In this document: positions 41,522 through 49,767 of the stretch, in pieces
How positions within the stretch are numbered: the first letter of the stretch is position 1
Layout of the letters: every line of letters begins with the position of its first letter
Notes under the pieces: model-generated
Seen by the model: only the letters and a program-made list of their open reading frames with translations
Told to the model about the DNA's origin: nothing
Database searches by the model: none
Made by a program: the position numbers and the translations under genes
Origin: an uncultured Clostridia bacterium
Lineage (GTDB): Bacteria > Bacillota > Clostridia > Peptostreptococcales > Anaerovoracaceae
Assembly (NCBI GenBank): GCA_934271235.1
Contig: CAKQQT010000002.1
Location: forward strand, 1-64,000
Length of the DNA: 64,000 nucleotides
Reading direction: 5' to 3'

Positions 41522-42400
41522 ATGAATTTTCTGTCTTATTTGATCAGCGGCATCAGCCTGGGAAGCGTATACGCGCTGATCGCACTTGGGTATACGATGG
41601 TATACGGCATAGCAAAGATGCTGAACTTTGCGCATGGAGACGTCATCATGATCGGCGGCTTCGTGATCTTTACCGCAGTTTCTTCGATGCACACGTCCGC
41701 AGGCGTGGCGATCGTCTGCGCTATCATCGTCTGCACCGTGCTGGGTGTCACTATTGAAAAAATCGCGTACAAACCGCTGAGAAACGCTCCGCCTCTGGCT
41801 GTTCTGATCACCGCCATCGGTGTCAGCTATTTTCTCCAGAACGTCGCTCTGCTGATCTTCGGATCGGCGTCCAGAAACTTCCCGGACATCCTCAATCTTC
41901 CGGACTGGCATGTTGCGGAAGGTCTGACCGTCACCGGAGAAGCGGTCCTGACGATCGCGGCGACCGTTGTCATCATGGCTGCCCTGACTTTTTTCATCAA
42001 CCACACAAGGATCGGCTCCGCGATGCAGGCGGTTTCCGAGGACAGAGGCGCCGCGCAGCTGATGGGCGTTAATGTCAACAGCACGATCAGCGTCACGTTC
42101 GCGATCGGTTCCGCTTTGGCAGCAGTTGCAAGCCTTTTGCTCTGTTCCTCCTATCCGCTGATCGGACCGTACACCGGCGCGATGCCGGGCATCAAGGCTT
42201 TCGTAGCGGCAGTATTCGGCGGCATCGGCTCCATCCCGGGCGCGATGATCGGCGGCATTCTGCTCGGCGTGATCGAAAACCTCAGCAAAGCGTATATTTC
42301 CTCGACTTTATCCGACGCGATCGTATTCGGCGTGCTGATCATCGTACTGCTCGTCAAACCGACCGGCATCCTCGGAAAAGCAATGCGAGAGAAAGTGTAG
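41522..42400 (+). CDS. livH: Branched-chain amino acid ABC transporter permease LivH
   Basis: The 292-residue membrane protein has about eight hydrophobic helices and the family sequences ISGISLGSVYALIALGYTMV, KMLNFAHGDVIMIGGFVIFT and SEDRGAAQLMGVNVNSTISV (the coupling loop to the ATPases). It forms the translocation pore with LivM. SD GAGGTAATTTT is modest. It begins the permease/ATPase part of the operon, 180 bp after livK. Confidence 0.95.
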   Translation: MNFLSYLISGISLGSVYALIALGYTMVYGIAKMLNFAHGDVIMIGGFVIFTAVSSMHTSAGVAIVCAIIVCTVLGVTIEKIAYKPLRNAPPLAVLITAIGVSYFLQNVALLIFGSASRNFPDILNLPDWHVAEGLTVTGEAVLTIAATVVIMAALTFFINHTRIGSAMQAVSEDRGAAQLMGVNVNSTISVTFAIGSALAAVASLLLCSSYPLIGPYTGAMPGIKAFVAAVFGGIGSIPGAMIGGILLGVIENLSKAYISSTLSDAIVFGVLIIVLLVKPTGILGKAMREKV

Positions 42401-42409
42401 GTGGCCGGC

Positions 42410-43525
42410 ATGAAAAACAGATTACAATCCAAAACCTTAAACAAGACAACCCAGCAGAATCTGATCACCTACGCCATCGTTGCGGCGTGCTTCGTGTTCT
42501 GTATGATATATAACGGACTGCCGGGCGGTTCCAGCCTGATCAAGGGACTTTTCGTTCCGATCTGCGCCTACGTCATCATGGCAGTTTCTCTGAACCTGAC
42601 GGTTGGCATCCTCGGCGAGCTGAGCCTCGGACACGCGGGCTTCATGTGCCTGGGCGCGTTCGTCGGCAGCACGTTCAGCATCCTGACCCAGGAAACCCTG
42701 ACTTCGGTCTGGATCCGTTTCCCGCTGGCGATCTTGATCGGCGGACTGGTCGCAGGCGTAGCAGGCGTCCTGATCGGGATCCCGGTCCTGCGTCTGCGCG
42801 GTGACTATCTTGCCATTGTAACGCTGGCATTCGGCGAGATCATCAAGAATGTCGTCAACAATATTTATTTAGTTAGGGACGTCAACGGACTGCATATGGC
42901 GCTCAGCGTCGAGGCATACAACAATCTGGACGTCGATCCGCTGACCTCTGAAGAACTGATCAACGGCGCGATGGGTATCACCAGCGGCCCGCGTGATTCC
43001 AACTATATCGTCGGTTTCGTGCTGATCTTCATCACGCTGATCGTCATCCTCAATCTGGTCAATTCCAGAGCAGGCAGAGCGATCATGGCGATCCGCGACA
43101 ACCGCATCGCGGCGGAATCCATCGGCATCAACATCACCAAGTACAAACTGATCGCGTTCACGGTTTCCGCGATGTTCGCAGGCATGGCCGGCGTTCTGTA
43201 CGGACACAATCTTTCCAGCTTGGTTGCGGTCAAGTTCGACTACAACTTATCCATTCTGGTACTGGTATTCGTCGTACTCGGCGGCATCGGCAGCATGCGA
43301 GGCTCCATCATCGCAGCGATCATCCTGACCGCTCTGCCGGAACTGCTGCGCGGTTCGTTCAGCGACTACAGAATGCTGATCTACGCGATCCTGCTGATCG
43401 TGATGATGCTGGTCAACAATAATGAAACGATGAAAATGTACAAAAAACGCTTCAAAGGCTATCTGCACCTTGACGGCAAGGGTAAGGCGGCCAAAGCGTC
43501 CGCAAAAGAACAGGAGGTGAGCTAA
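42410..43525 (+). CDS. livM: Branched-chain amino acid ABC transporter permease LivM
   Basis: The 371-residue membrane protein has the LivM signatures VSLNLTVGILGELSLGHAGF and RLRGDYLAIVTLAFGEIIKN, the coupling motif IRDNRIAAESIGINITKYKL, and PELLRGSFSDYRMLIYAILL. The ATG at 42410 has AGGTGG spaced five bases before it; GTG at 42401, directly after the livH stop, is an alternative. The C-terminal tail is Lys/Ala-rich and cytoplasmic. It is one base from livG. Confidence 0.95.
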   Translation: MKNRLQSKTLNKTTQQNLITYAIVAACFVFCMIYNGLPGGSSLIKGLFVPICAYVIMAVSLNLTVGILGELSLGHAGFMCLGAFVGSTFSILTQETLTSVWIRFPLAILIGGLVAGVAGVLIGIPVLRLRGDYLAIVTLAFGEIIKNVVNNIYLVRDVNGLHMALSVEAYNNLDVDPLTSEELINGAMGITSGPRDSNYIVGFVLIFITLIVILNLVNSRAGRAIMAIRDNRIAAESIGINITKYKLIAFTVSAMFAGMAGVLYGHNLSSLVAVKFDYNLSILVLVFVVLGGIGSMRGSIIAAIILTALPELLRGSFSDYRMLIYAILLIVMMLVNNNETMKMYKKRFKGYLHLDGKGKAAKASAKEQEVS

Positions 43526-43526
43526 C

Positions 43527-44291
43527 ATGGCAACGCCAATGCTGGAAACAAAAAATTTAGGGATCTCTTTCGGCGGTCTGAAAGCGGTCGATGAGCTCAC
43601 CATGACGATCAACAAGGGACAGCTCTACGGTCTGATCGGACCGAACGGAGCGGGTAAGACAACAGCCTTCAACCTGCTGACCGGCGTCTACAAGCCGACA
43701 GAGGGAAACTTTTTCCTGGACGGCGAAAAACTGACCGGACACAGCACGATCGAGATTAATAAAAAGGGTATCGCGCGGACATTCCAGAATATCCGGCTGT
43801 TCAAACAGCTTTCAGTACTTGACAATGTTAAGCTCGGACTGCATAATGATTATAAGTATTCGCTTGCGGACGGTATTTTCCGTCTTCCGTCTTATTTCAA
43901 GACCGAAAAGCAGATGAACGAAAAAGCGGAATCTCTGCTGGAGGTCTTCGGACTGGCGGACGAAAAGGACTTTATCTCCGCGAACCTGCCTTACGGCAAA
44001 CAGAGGAAACTGGAGATCGCCAGAGCGTTGGCCACCTCTCCGAAGCTTCTGCTGCTGGATGAACCGGCAGCCGGCATGAACCCGAACGAAACACAGGAAC
44101 TGATGGACACCATCCAGTTTGTCAGAGAAAACTTTGACATGACGATCCTTCTGATCGAGCACGATATGCGGCTGGTAGCCGGTATCTGTGAGGAACTGAC
44201 GGTGCTCAACTTCGGCACGGTGCTGGCACAGGGCAAGACAAGCGACGTACTGAACAACCCGCAGGTTGTCAAGGCATATTTAGGCGAGTAA
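43527..44291 (+). CDS. livG: Branched-chain amino acid ABC transporter ATPase LivG
   Basis: The 254-residue ABC ATPase has Walker A GLIGPNGAGKTTAFNLLTG, Q-loop RTFQNIRLFKQLSVLDNV, and ABC signature LPYGKQRKLEIARAL, as usual in LivG. Walker B is LLLLDEPAAGMNPNE and the H-loop is LLIEHDM. SD AGGAGGTGAG lies in the end of livM. It pairs with LivF to energise transport. Confidence 0.96.
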   Translation: MATPMLETKNLGISFGGLKAVDELTMTINKGQLYGLIGPNGAGKTTAFNLLTGVYKPTEGNFFLDGEKLTGHSTIEINKKGIARTFQNIRLFKQLSVLDNVKLGLHNDYKYSLADGIFRLPSYFKTEKQMNEKAESLLEVFGLADEKDFISANLPYGKQRKLEIARALATSPKLLLLDEPAAGMNPNETQELMDTIQFVRENFDMTILLIEHDMRLVAGICEELTVLNFGTVLAQGKTSDVLNNPQVVKAYLGE

Positions 44292-44304
44292 GGAGGGCGC
44301 GCAT

Positions 44305-45015
44305 ATGGCAATGTTAGAGATCAGAGACTTAGAAGTCAACTATGGCGCCATCAACGCCATCAAAAAAATATCTTTCGACGTCAATCAGGGCGAAGTCATC
44401 GCGCTGATCGGTGCCAACGGCGCCGGCAAGACGACCACGCTGCACACGATCACCGGTCTGCTGAAGGCCAAATCCGGCAGTGTGATGTTCGAAGGAAAAG
44501 AATTGACCAAGATGCCGCCGCATAAGATCGTAGAGATGGGTATGGCACATGTACCGGAGGGCAGGCGGATCTTCCAGCAGCTCTCCGTGTTCAAAAATCT
44601 GGATCTGGGAGCGTACACCCGCAAGGACCGCGAAGAATACGCGCGTAATCTGGCGATGGTCTACGAAAAGTTCCCGCGCCTGGAAGAACGTAAGAACCAG
44701 ATCGCAGGCACCTTATCCGGCGGCGAGCAGCAGATGCTGGCGATGGGCCGGGCGCTGATGTCCAGCCCGAAGATCATCCTGATGGACGAACCGTCCATGG
44801 GACTGTCTCCGCTTTTTGTCGGCGAGGTCTTCAAGATCATCGAAGAGATCAAAAAAAGCGGCACGACCGTCCTTCTGGTCGAACAGAATGCGAAAAAGGC
44901 GCTGGAAGTCGCCGACCGCGCGTATGTTCTGGAAACCGGCAAGATCGTTCTCAGCGGGGATGCAAAGGATTTGATGAATGACGACGCAGTCAAGAAAGCT
45001 TACTTAGGTGAGTAG
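44305..45015 (+). CDS. livF: Branched-chain amino acid ABC transporter ATPase LivF
   Basis: The 236-residue ABC ATPase has Walker A ALIGANGAGKTTTLHTITG, the LivF-typical PEGRRIFQQLSVFKNLDLGA, and ABC signature LSGGEQQMLAMGRAL. Walker B is IILMDEPSMGLSPLF and the H-loop region is VLLVEQNAKKAL. AAGGAGG is seven bases before the ATG at 44305; 44311 is a second possible ATG. It is the last transporter gene of the operon. Confidence 0.96.
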   Translation: MAMLEIRDLEVNYGAINAIKKISFDVNQGEVIALIGANGAGKTTTLHTITGLLKAKSGSVMFEGKELTKMPPHKIVEMGMAHVPEGRRIFQQLSVFKNLDLGAYTRKDREEYARNLAMVYEKFPRLEERKNQIAGTLSGGEQQMLAMGRALMSSPKIILMDEPSMGLSPLFVGEVFKIIEEIKKSGTTVLLVEQNAKKALEVADRAYVLETGKIVLSGDAKDLMNDDAVKKAYLGE

Positions 45016-45065
45016 GCGAAAACGTGAAAGCTGCAGGGGGCAGCGGACGAGGAGAAAAGAAAGGT

Positions 45066-45677
45066 ATGGAGAAATTTGTAATTACGATCGGCCGTGAGTA
45101 CGGAAGCGGCGGCAGAGGTATCGCGCATCGGCTGGCAGAGGCACTGGGAGTCCGTTATTATGACAAGGAACTGATCCGCATGGCCTCGGAGGACAGCGGG
45201 ATCAGCGAGGCTCTGTTCAATCTTACAGACGAAAAGCTGGAGGATAAGTTCCTGCGAAAACACGGCATCTCCAAAGGCACGCTGGTTTCCCAGCCGCAGC
45301 CTGACCGACTGACCAAAGAGGAACTGTTCCACTTCCAGTCGGAGATCATCCGCCGCGTTGCAGACATGGATGAATCCTGCATCATCATCGGCCGCTGCGG
45401 GCAGTATATCCTGCGCGACCGCAGTGATCTGGTCAGAGTCTTTATCCACGCGGACAAAGACTACTGCATCGAAAAGCTGATGAACCGCTATGGGATCAGC
45501 AAGGAAGAGGCCACACAGCTCCGCGAAAAGACCGACAGCGGCAGAGCGGCTTATCACAAGCATTATACCGGAACCGAATGGCTGGATGTACGCAATTACG
45601 ACCTGGTGCTCGACACCTCCAAACTGAGCCAGGACGACTGCATCCGCATCGTTTCGGAATATATCAAGAGCAGATAA
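45066..45677 (+). CDS. Cytidylate kinase-like protein
   Basis: The 203-residue P-loop protein belongs to the cytidylate-kinase-like family: FVITIGREYGSGGRGIAHRL (P-loop variant GREYGSGGR, about 5-17), YYDKELIRMASEDSGISEAL, CIIIGRCGQYILRD and YHKHYTGTEWLDVRNYDLVL. The family is widespread in Clostridia and its physiological substrate is not established; it is distinct from true Cmk. The start at 45066 follows GAAAGG; an earlier in-frame codon at 45024 gives a Gly-rich extension without family match. It lies 50 bp after livF and may be cotranscribed, with a terminator behind it. Confidence 0.88.
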   Translation: MEKFVITIGREYGSGGRGIAHRLAEALGVRYYDKELIRMASEDSGISEALFNLTDEKLEDKFLRKHGISKGTLVSQPQPDRLTKEELFHFQSEIIRRVADMDESCIIIGRCGQYILRDRSDLVRVFIHADKDYCIEKLMNRYGISKEEATQLREKTDSGRAAYHKHYTGTEWLDVRNYDLVLDTSKLSQDDCIRIVSEYIKSR

Positions 45678-45696
45678 GATTGCATTTATCTATACA

Positions 45697-45757
45697 AACT
45701 CCGGGATTTCCCGCGCAAATGTAGGACTGCGCAGGATTCCGGAGTTTTACGTTTTTG
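45697..45757 (+). terminator. Terminator of the liv operon
   Basis: AACTCCGG (45697-45704) pairs perfectly with CCGGAGTT (45739-45746), enclosing a GCGC..GCGC inner stem, followed by TTACGTTTTT. Confidence 0.75.
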
Positions 45758-45817
45758 CCGCCTCACGAGCAGCTGAAAAAAATATACGGATTTTCATGAT
45801 TTTTTTCAAAAAAGGGG

Positions 45818-45874
45818 TTGACAATTGAATGACAATTCAACTATAATAAGAACAACAGTTGAATGATGATTCAA
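45818..45874 (+). promoter_or_regulatory. Promoter with twin inverted-repeat operators of the metal-efflux operon
   Basis: TTGACA (45818-45823) and TATAAT (45842-45847) are 18 bases apart. The spacer is filled by TTGAAT-GACA-ATTCAA (45825-45840), and a second copy TTGAAT-GATG-ATTCAA lies at 45859-45874, centres 34 bp apart. Both would be occupied by a dimeric repressor blocking RNA polymerase, in the manner of ArsR/SmtB metal sensors. No such regulator gene is in the window. Confidence 0.75.
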
Positions 45875-45923
45875 CCAACGAAAGAAAGATTAAAAAATAC
45901 AAGATCAAAACGGAGGGACCAAA

Positions 45924-46145
45924 ATGAAAAAGACGTATTTACTCGAAGGATTAGATTGTGCAAACTGCGCGGCAGAAGTAGAAAGAAACGTTGCGAAGCT
46001 CGATAACGTCAACAGCGCATCCGTAAACTTCCTGACCCTGAAGATGGTACTGGATGTCAACGAAGAAGGCTTTGACGAAACTTACAAAAAGATCGTCAAG
46101 ACCGTAAAGAAGACAGAACCGGACGTAGAGATCAAAGAACTGTAG
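45924..46145 (+). CDS. Stand-alone heavy-metal-associated (HMA) domain protein
   Basis: The 73-residue protein consists of a single ferredoxin-like HMA domain. The metal-binding loop is GLDCANCAAEVERNVAKLD (Cys-x-x-Cys), followed by VNSASVNFLTLKMVLDV. SD CGGAGGG precedes the ATG. Normally this domain is the N-terminal part of the metal ATPase; here it is encoded separately, 90 bp before an ATPase that lacks it. It probably acts as a metallochaperone or regulatory domain in trans. Confidence 0.92.
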   Translation: MKKTYLLEGLDCANCAAEVERNVAKLDNVNSASVNFLTLKMVLDVNEEGFDETYKKIVKTVKKTEPDVEIKEL

Positions 46146-46235
46146 TCAGCCGGGAAACCAGTCGTGTCACTGTGACTGCAGGACCGCAGCCGCAGGGCCG
46201 CATGGATTTGAGAATATCATTCGAGGTGATTGGAA

Positions 46236-48128
46236 ATGAAGAAACGTGTCAAAAAGCTGATCGTCGGCGCGGTGCTGTTCATCATCGCGCTGCTGCTCCC
46301 GGCAGAGCCGGCAGCATTGAAATTCGCGGCGTATCTGGTCGCGTATCTGGTGATCGGCTATAAAGTATTGCGGAAAGCATTCAACAATATCAAGAGAGGT
46401 AAGGTTTTTGATGAAAACTTCCTGATGGCAGTCGCGTCGCTCGGCGCCTTTGCCACCGGAGAATATCCGGAAGCCGTAGCCGTCATGCTGTTCTACCAGG
46501 TCGGCGAACTGTTCGAGGATTACGCAGTCGGTAAATCGAGAAAATCGATCACCGAGCTGATGAACATCCGTCCGGATTACGCGAACCTCAAACTTGAGGG
46601 CGGCGATACCAAAAAAGTCGATCCGGATGAAGTCAAGATCGGCGATATCATCGTTGTTAAACCGGGTGAAAAAGTGCCGCTGGACGGCGTCGTGCTCAGC
46701 GGTTCGTCCATGTTGGACACGGCAGCGCTGACCGGCGAATCCGTACCGCGCAGCGTGCGCGAGGGGGAAGAGATCCTCAGCGGCTGCATCAACCAGAACG
46801 GACTTCTGGAAGTCGAAGTCAAAAAAGCGTTCGGCGAATCCACCGTCAGCAAGATCCTCGAATTGGTCGAGAACGCGACCAGCCAGAAAGCAAGGATGGA
46901 AAACTTCATCACACGTTTCGCAGCCTATTACACACCGGCAGTCGTAGGAGCAGCCGTTGTACTGGCACTGTTGCCGCCGATCCTGATCGGCAGCGGCGTG
47001 ATCGGCGGCGCGGCGGGCTTCAGCGGCGCGCTGTTCAAAAAATGGGTATACCGGGCGTTGGAATTCCTGGTCGTATCCTGCCCGTGCGCGCTGGTCATCT
47101 CGGTCCCGCTGAGCTTCTTCGGCGGCATCGGCGGCGCGTCCAAGATCGGACTTTTGGTCAAAGGCAGCAACTATCTGGAAACAGCCGCTTATACGGAATA
47201 CGTTGTGATGGATAAGACCGGAACGCTGACCAAAGGCGTTTTCGAAGTCGAAACCGTAGAGAACTGCGGCAAGCTTTCAAAGGAAGAACTGCTCAAATAC
47301 GCAGCCTACGCGGAAGCAAACTCCAGCCACCCGATCTCGGTATCTCTGCGTGAGGCCTATGAGGCGCAGGACGGACAGAAGATCGATAAGTCTTTGATCG
47401 GCAATGTGGAAGAGATCGCCGGACACGGCGTGGCCGCCGAGATCGAAGGACATCAAGTTTTCGTCGGCAATCAAAAGCTGATGAAACGCGAAAATATCGC
47501 GTTCGAAGCCAAAGAGATCACAGGCACGGTCGTCCACGTTGCGGTTGACGGTAATTACGAGGGGTATATCACCATCGCCGACCAGATTAAGGAAGACGCC
47601 GCGGCGGCTATCAAGGGCCTGAAAGCCAGAGGGATCAAGACGGTCATGCTGACAGGGGACAGCAAGGCCGTTGCGGAGAGTGTCGGCAAGGCGCTCGGTC
47701 TGGATGAAGTACATGCGGAACTGCTGCCGGAAAACAAGGTCGAGGAAGTTGAAAAACTGCTCGCCGCGAAATCCGAAAAAGGCAAGCTCATGTTCGTCGG
47801 CGACGGCATCAACGACGCGCCGGTACTGGCAAGAGCCGATGTGGGCGTCGCCATGGGCGGTCTGGGATCCGACGCGGCCATCGAGGCAGCGGACGTGGTC
47901 ATCATGACTGACGAACCGTCCAAGCTTTTGAACTTGATGGACATCGCAAAGAAAACGCTTTCCATCGCAAAACAGAACGTGGTGTTCGCGCTGACGGTCA
48001 AACTGCTGGTATTGGTACTCTGCGCGATCGGTCTTGTCAATATGTGGGCTGCGGTCTTCGCAGACGTCGGCGTGTCCGTGATCGCGATCCTGAACGCGAT
48101 GCGCGCGCTGAAGGTGGCAGAAAAATAA
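46236..48128 (+). CDS. P1B-2-type Zn/Cd/Pb-exporting ATPase lacking the HMA domain
   Basis: The 630-residue P-type ATPase starts directly with membrane helices. The actuator domain has LTGESVPRSV, the ion-path helix has SCPCALVISVPLSFFGG (CPC), and phosphorylation occurs at Asp in DKTGTLTKG. The SSHP nucleotide site and GDGINDAPVLARADVGVAMG hinge are present. The last helices, with KLLVLVLCAIGLVNMWAAVF and ADVGVSVIAILNAM, carry the Lys and Asp-x-Gly typical of the P1B-2 Zn/Cd group. The ATG at 46236 has GAGGTGA upstream. The upstream operon promoter carries twin operators. Confidence 0.95.
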   Translation: MKKRVKKLIVGAVLFIIALLLPAEPAALKFAAYLVAYLVIGYKVLRKAFNNIKRGKVFDENFLMAVASLGAFATGEYPEAVAVMLFYQVGELFEDYAVGKSRKSITELMNIRPDYANLKLEGGDTKKVDPDEVKIGDIIVVKPGEKVPLDGVVLSGSSMLDTAALTGESVPRSVREGEEILSGCINQNGLLEVEVKKAFGESTVSKILELVENATSQKARMENFITRFAAYYTPAVVGAAVVLALLPPILIGSGVIGGAAGFSGALFKKWVYRALEFLVVSCPCALVISVPLSFFGGIGGASKIGLLVKGSNYLETAAYTEYVVMDKTGTLTKGVFEVETVENCGKLSKEELLKYAAYAEANSSHPISVSLREAYEAQDGQKIDKSLIGNVEEIAGHGVAAEIEGHQVFVGNQKLMKRENIAFEAKEITGTVVHVAVDGNYEGYITIADQIKEDAAAAIKGLKARGIKTVMLTGDSKAVAESVGKALGLDEVHAELLPENKVEEVEKLLAAKSEKGKLMFVGDGINDAPVLARADVGVAMGGLGSDAAIEAADVVIMTDEPSKLLNLMDIAKKTLSIAKQNVVFALTVKLLVLVLCAIGLVNMWAAVFADVGVSVIAILNAMRALKVAEK

Positions 48129-48141
48129 AAACAAAAACGCA

Positions 48142-48187
48142 AACAGCGCTTTGTGTCGAAAAAACGACGCAGGGCGCTGTTTTTTTC
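48142..48187 (+). terminator. Terminator of the metal-efflux operon
   Basis: AACAGCGC (48142-48149) pairs with GCGCTGTT (48174-48181), with GTCG/CGAC inside, followed by a T-run. The next 160 bp (48190-48346) hold no gene. Confidence 0.8.
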
Positions 48188-48346
48188 GTAAAAAAAGACG
48201 CAAAAAAACAAAGCAAAAAAATAGAATCCTATCGGAAACATTTGCGAAATCCGCAGAAGTGTTGTAAAATAAAAAGACATCGTTCAGAGTTTTTCGACAA
48301 GCGGGTAAGGAGAATGTGCGCGGCGTTTCCACAAATGTCCAGAAGG

Positions 48347-48380
48347 CTTGTATTGCAAGGTATACAAGACGGACTTGTAC
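48347..48380. promoter_or_regulatory. Three alternating half-sites upstream of the polyferredoxin-PFOR operon
   Basis: CTTGTAT (48347-48353), ATACAAG (48362-48368) and CTTGTAC (48374-48380) form two overlapping inverted repeats with spacers of 8 and 5 bases. They lie 44-77 bp before the predicted -35 element and could be a site for an activator or a GntR-like dimer. Confidence 0.4.
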
Positions 48381-48423
48381 TGAAATTTAGACACAAAAAA
48401 TCAAAAAACCCGCGCAAATCCTG

Positions 48424-48453
48424 TAGACGAATGTCGAGAAAATGTGCTATGAT
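48424..48453 (+). promoter_or_regulatory. Promoter candidate of the polyferredoxin-PFOR-Nfn operon
   Basis: TAGACG (48424-48429) and TATGAT (48448-48453) are 18 bases apart, with TG one base before the -10 (extended -10). A leader of about 200 bases follows before the first start codon at 48656, with no clear ORF in it. Confidence 0.45.
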
Positions 48454-48655
48454 AAAGGCGATGTATTCTGGATACAAAAAAAGTACAAATTCATATTTTT
48501 TCCTAAGACATCAAACCAATTTGGTGTAGATAAATCGTAAGCGTCCGCATTGCGACAAGCCCTTTGAAAGTATTAGTAAGTAAAGTAGACCGGCTGAACA
48601 ACAAACCTGCGGCGCTTGCAAAAAATTTTTACTATTTTACAAGGAGGAGTTAGGT

Positions 48656-49765
48656 ATGAGTTTCGCTCATGAGGAAAAATTAGCATCTCAGGACACAGTT
48701 GCATTCGTTGCCTGTAACGGAACTGCTGCCGGACAGAAACGCTTTGCCGGATGCGCTTCCTGCAAAGAAGCGGTAGAGAGCGGCTTTGCGAGAGGCGAGT
48801 GCAAGAGCGGCTGCGTAGGCGTCGGTTCCTGTATCGAAGTCTGTAAGCAGCATGCAATGAGCCTGGTCGACGGTAAGATCGTCATTGACAAAGAAAAATG
48901 TGACGGCTGCGGCGACTGCGCAAAAGAGGACGTCTGTCCACAGGGTCTGATTCGTATGATCCCGAGAGATGCCACCAACTTTATTCCATGTTCTTCTACA
49001 GAAGAAGACGATGAAGTGGTCCGCAAGACTTGCGGGTACGGCTGTATCGCCTGCGGAGAATGCGAAAGAGCATGTCCGGAGGGTGCGGTATCCATCGTAG
49101 ACAATCACGCAGTCATCGACTATGACAAATGCGTCGGCTGTGTTGCTTGTGCCGTTAAGTGCAGAAAGAAGATCGTTGTAGATACCCTGCATGATCTGAC
49201 CGCCTTAAAATCCACGGTTGCGTTTGTTCGCTGCTCCGGAGACGGCCGCATCGCTTACCAGCTGCAGAATTTAGGTATCACGACCTGTCAGGAAGCTGCC
49301 AAACTGGACCGCAAAGGCATGGATCTTTGCACGACCGGATGTTTCGGACAGGGTGCCTGCACGGCTGTCTGTCGTTATGACGCCGTCAAGGTTGAAAACG
49401 GCGTTGCCAAGGTTGATCCGGATAAGTGCGTCGGATGTAAGGACTGTACGTTCGCATGTCCGCAGCACCTGATCACGATCGTTCCTTACAAGGGTCAGAA
49501 GATGGTAGCGTGCTCCTCAACGGATGATAAAGAAACCAAAGCAAAGGTTTGCGGCACCGGATGTTCCGGCTGCTTCGACTGTGAAGCAAACTGCCCGAAC
49601 CTGGCGATCTATGAAGATGGTACGCATTCCGCGATCGATCCGGAACTTTGTGAGGACTGCCATGTTTGTCAGTATGTCTGTCCGAGAAATGTCATCAAAG
49701 AACTGGAAGTACCGGAATACATTTTCTTACAGCGTGAAGCTTTAGGCATTCAGGAAGGAGAATAG
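48656..49765 (+). CDS. Tandem-duplicated RnfB-like polyferredoxin
   Basis: The 369-residue soluble iron-sulfur protein is built of two homologous halves (about 14-185 and 190-355). Each half opens with TVAFV.C, an RnfB-like Cys cluster (GCASCKEAV with GCVGVGSCIEVC; TTCQEAAKL with GCFGQGACTAVC), and then three 4Fe-4S motifs. The latter include CIACGECERACPEG, CVGCVACAVKC, CVGCKDCTFACPQH, CSGCFDCEANCPN and CEDCHVCQYVCPRN. Six canonical clusters plus two RnfB-type ones are possible. There is no membrane helix. It precedes PFOR by two bases and has SD AAGGAGGAG, so it is likely a dedicated electron carrier or wire between PFOR and flavoproteins. Confidence 0.9.
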   Translation: MSFAHEEKLASQDTVAFVACNGTAAGQKRFAGCASCKEAVESGFARGECKSGCVGVGSCIEVCKQHAMSLVDGKIVIDKEKCDGCGDCAKEDVCPQGLIRMIPRDATNFIPCSSTEEDDEVVRKTCGYGCIACGECERACPEGAVSIVDNHAVIDYDKCVGCVACAVKCRKKIVVDTLHDLTALKSTVAFVRCSGDGRIAYQLQNLGITTCQEAAKLDRKGMDLCTTGCFGQGACTAVCRYDAVKVENGVAKVDPDKCVGCKDCTFACPQHLITIVPYKGQKMVACSSTDDKETKAKVCGTGCSGCFDCEANCPNLAIYEDGTHSAIDPELCEDCHVCQYVCPRNVIKELEVPEYIFLQREALGIQEGE

Positions 49766-49767
49766 AC

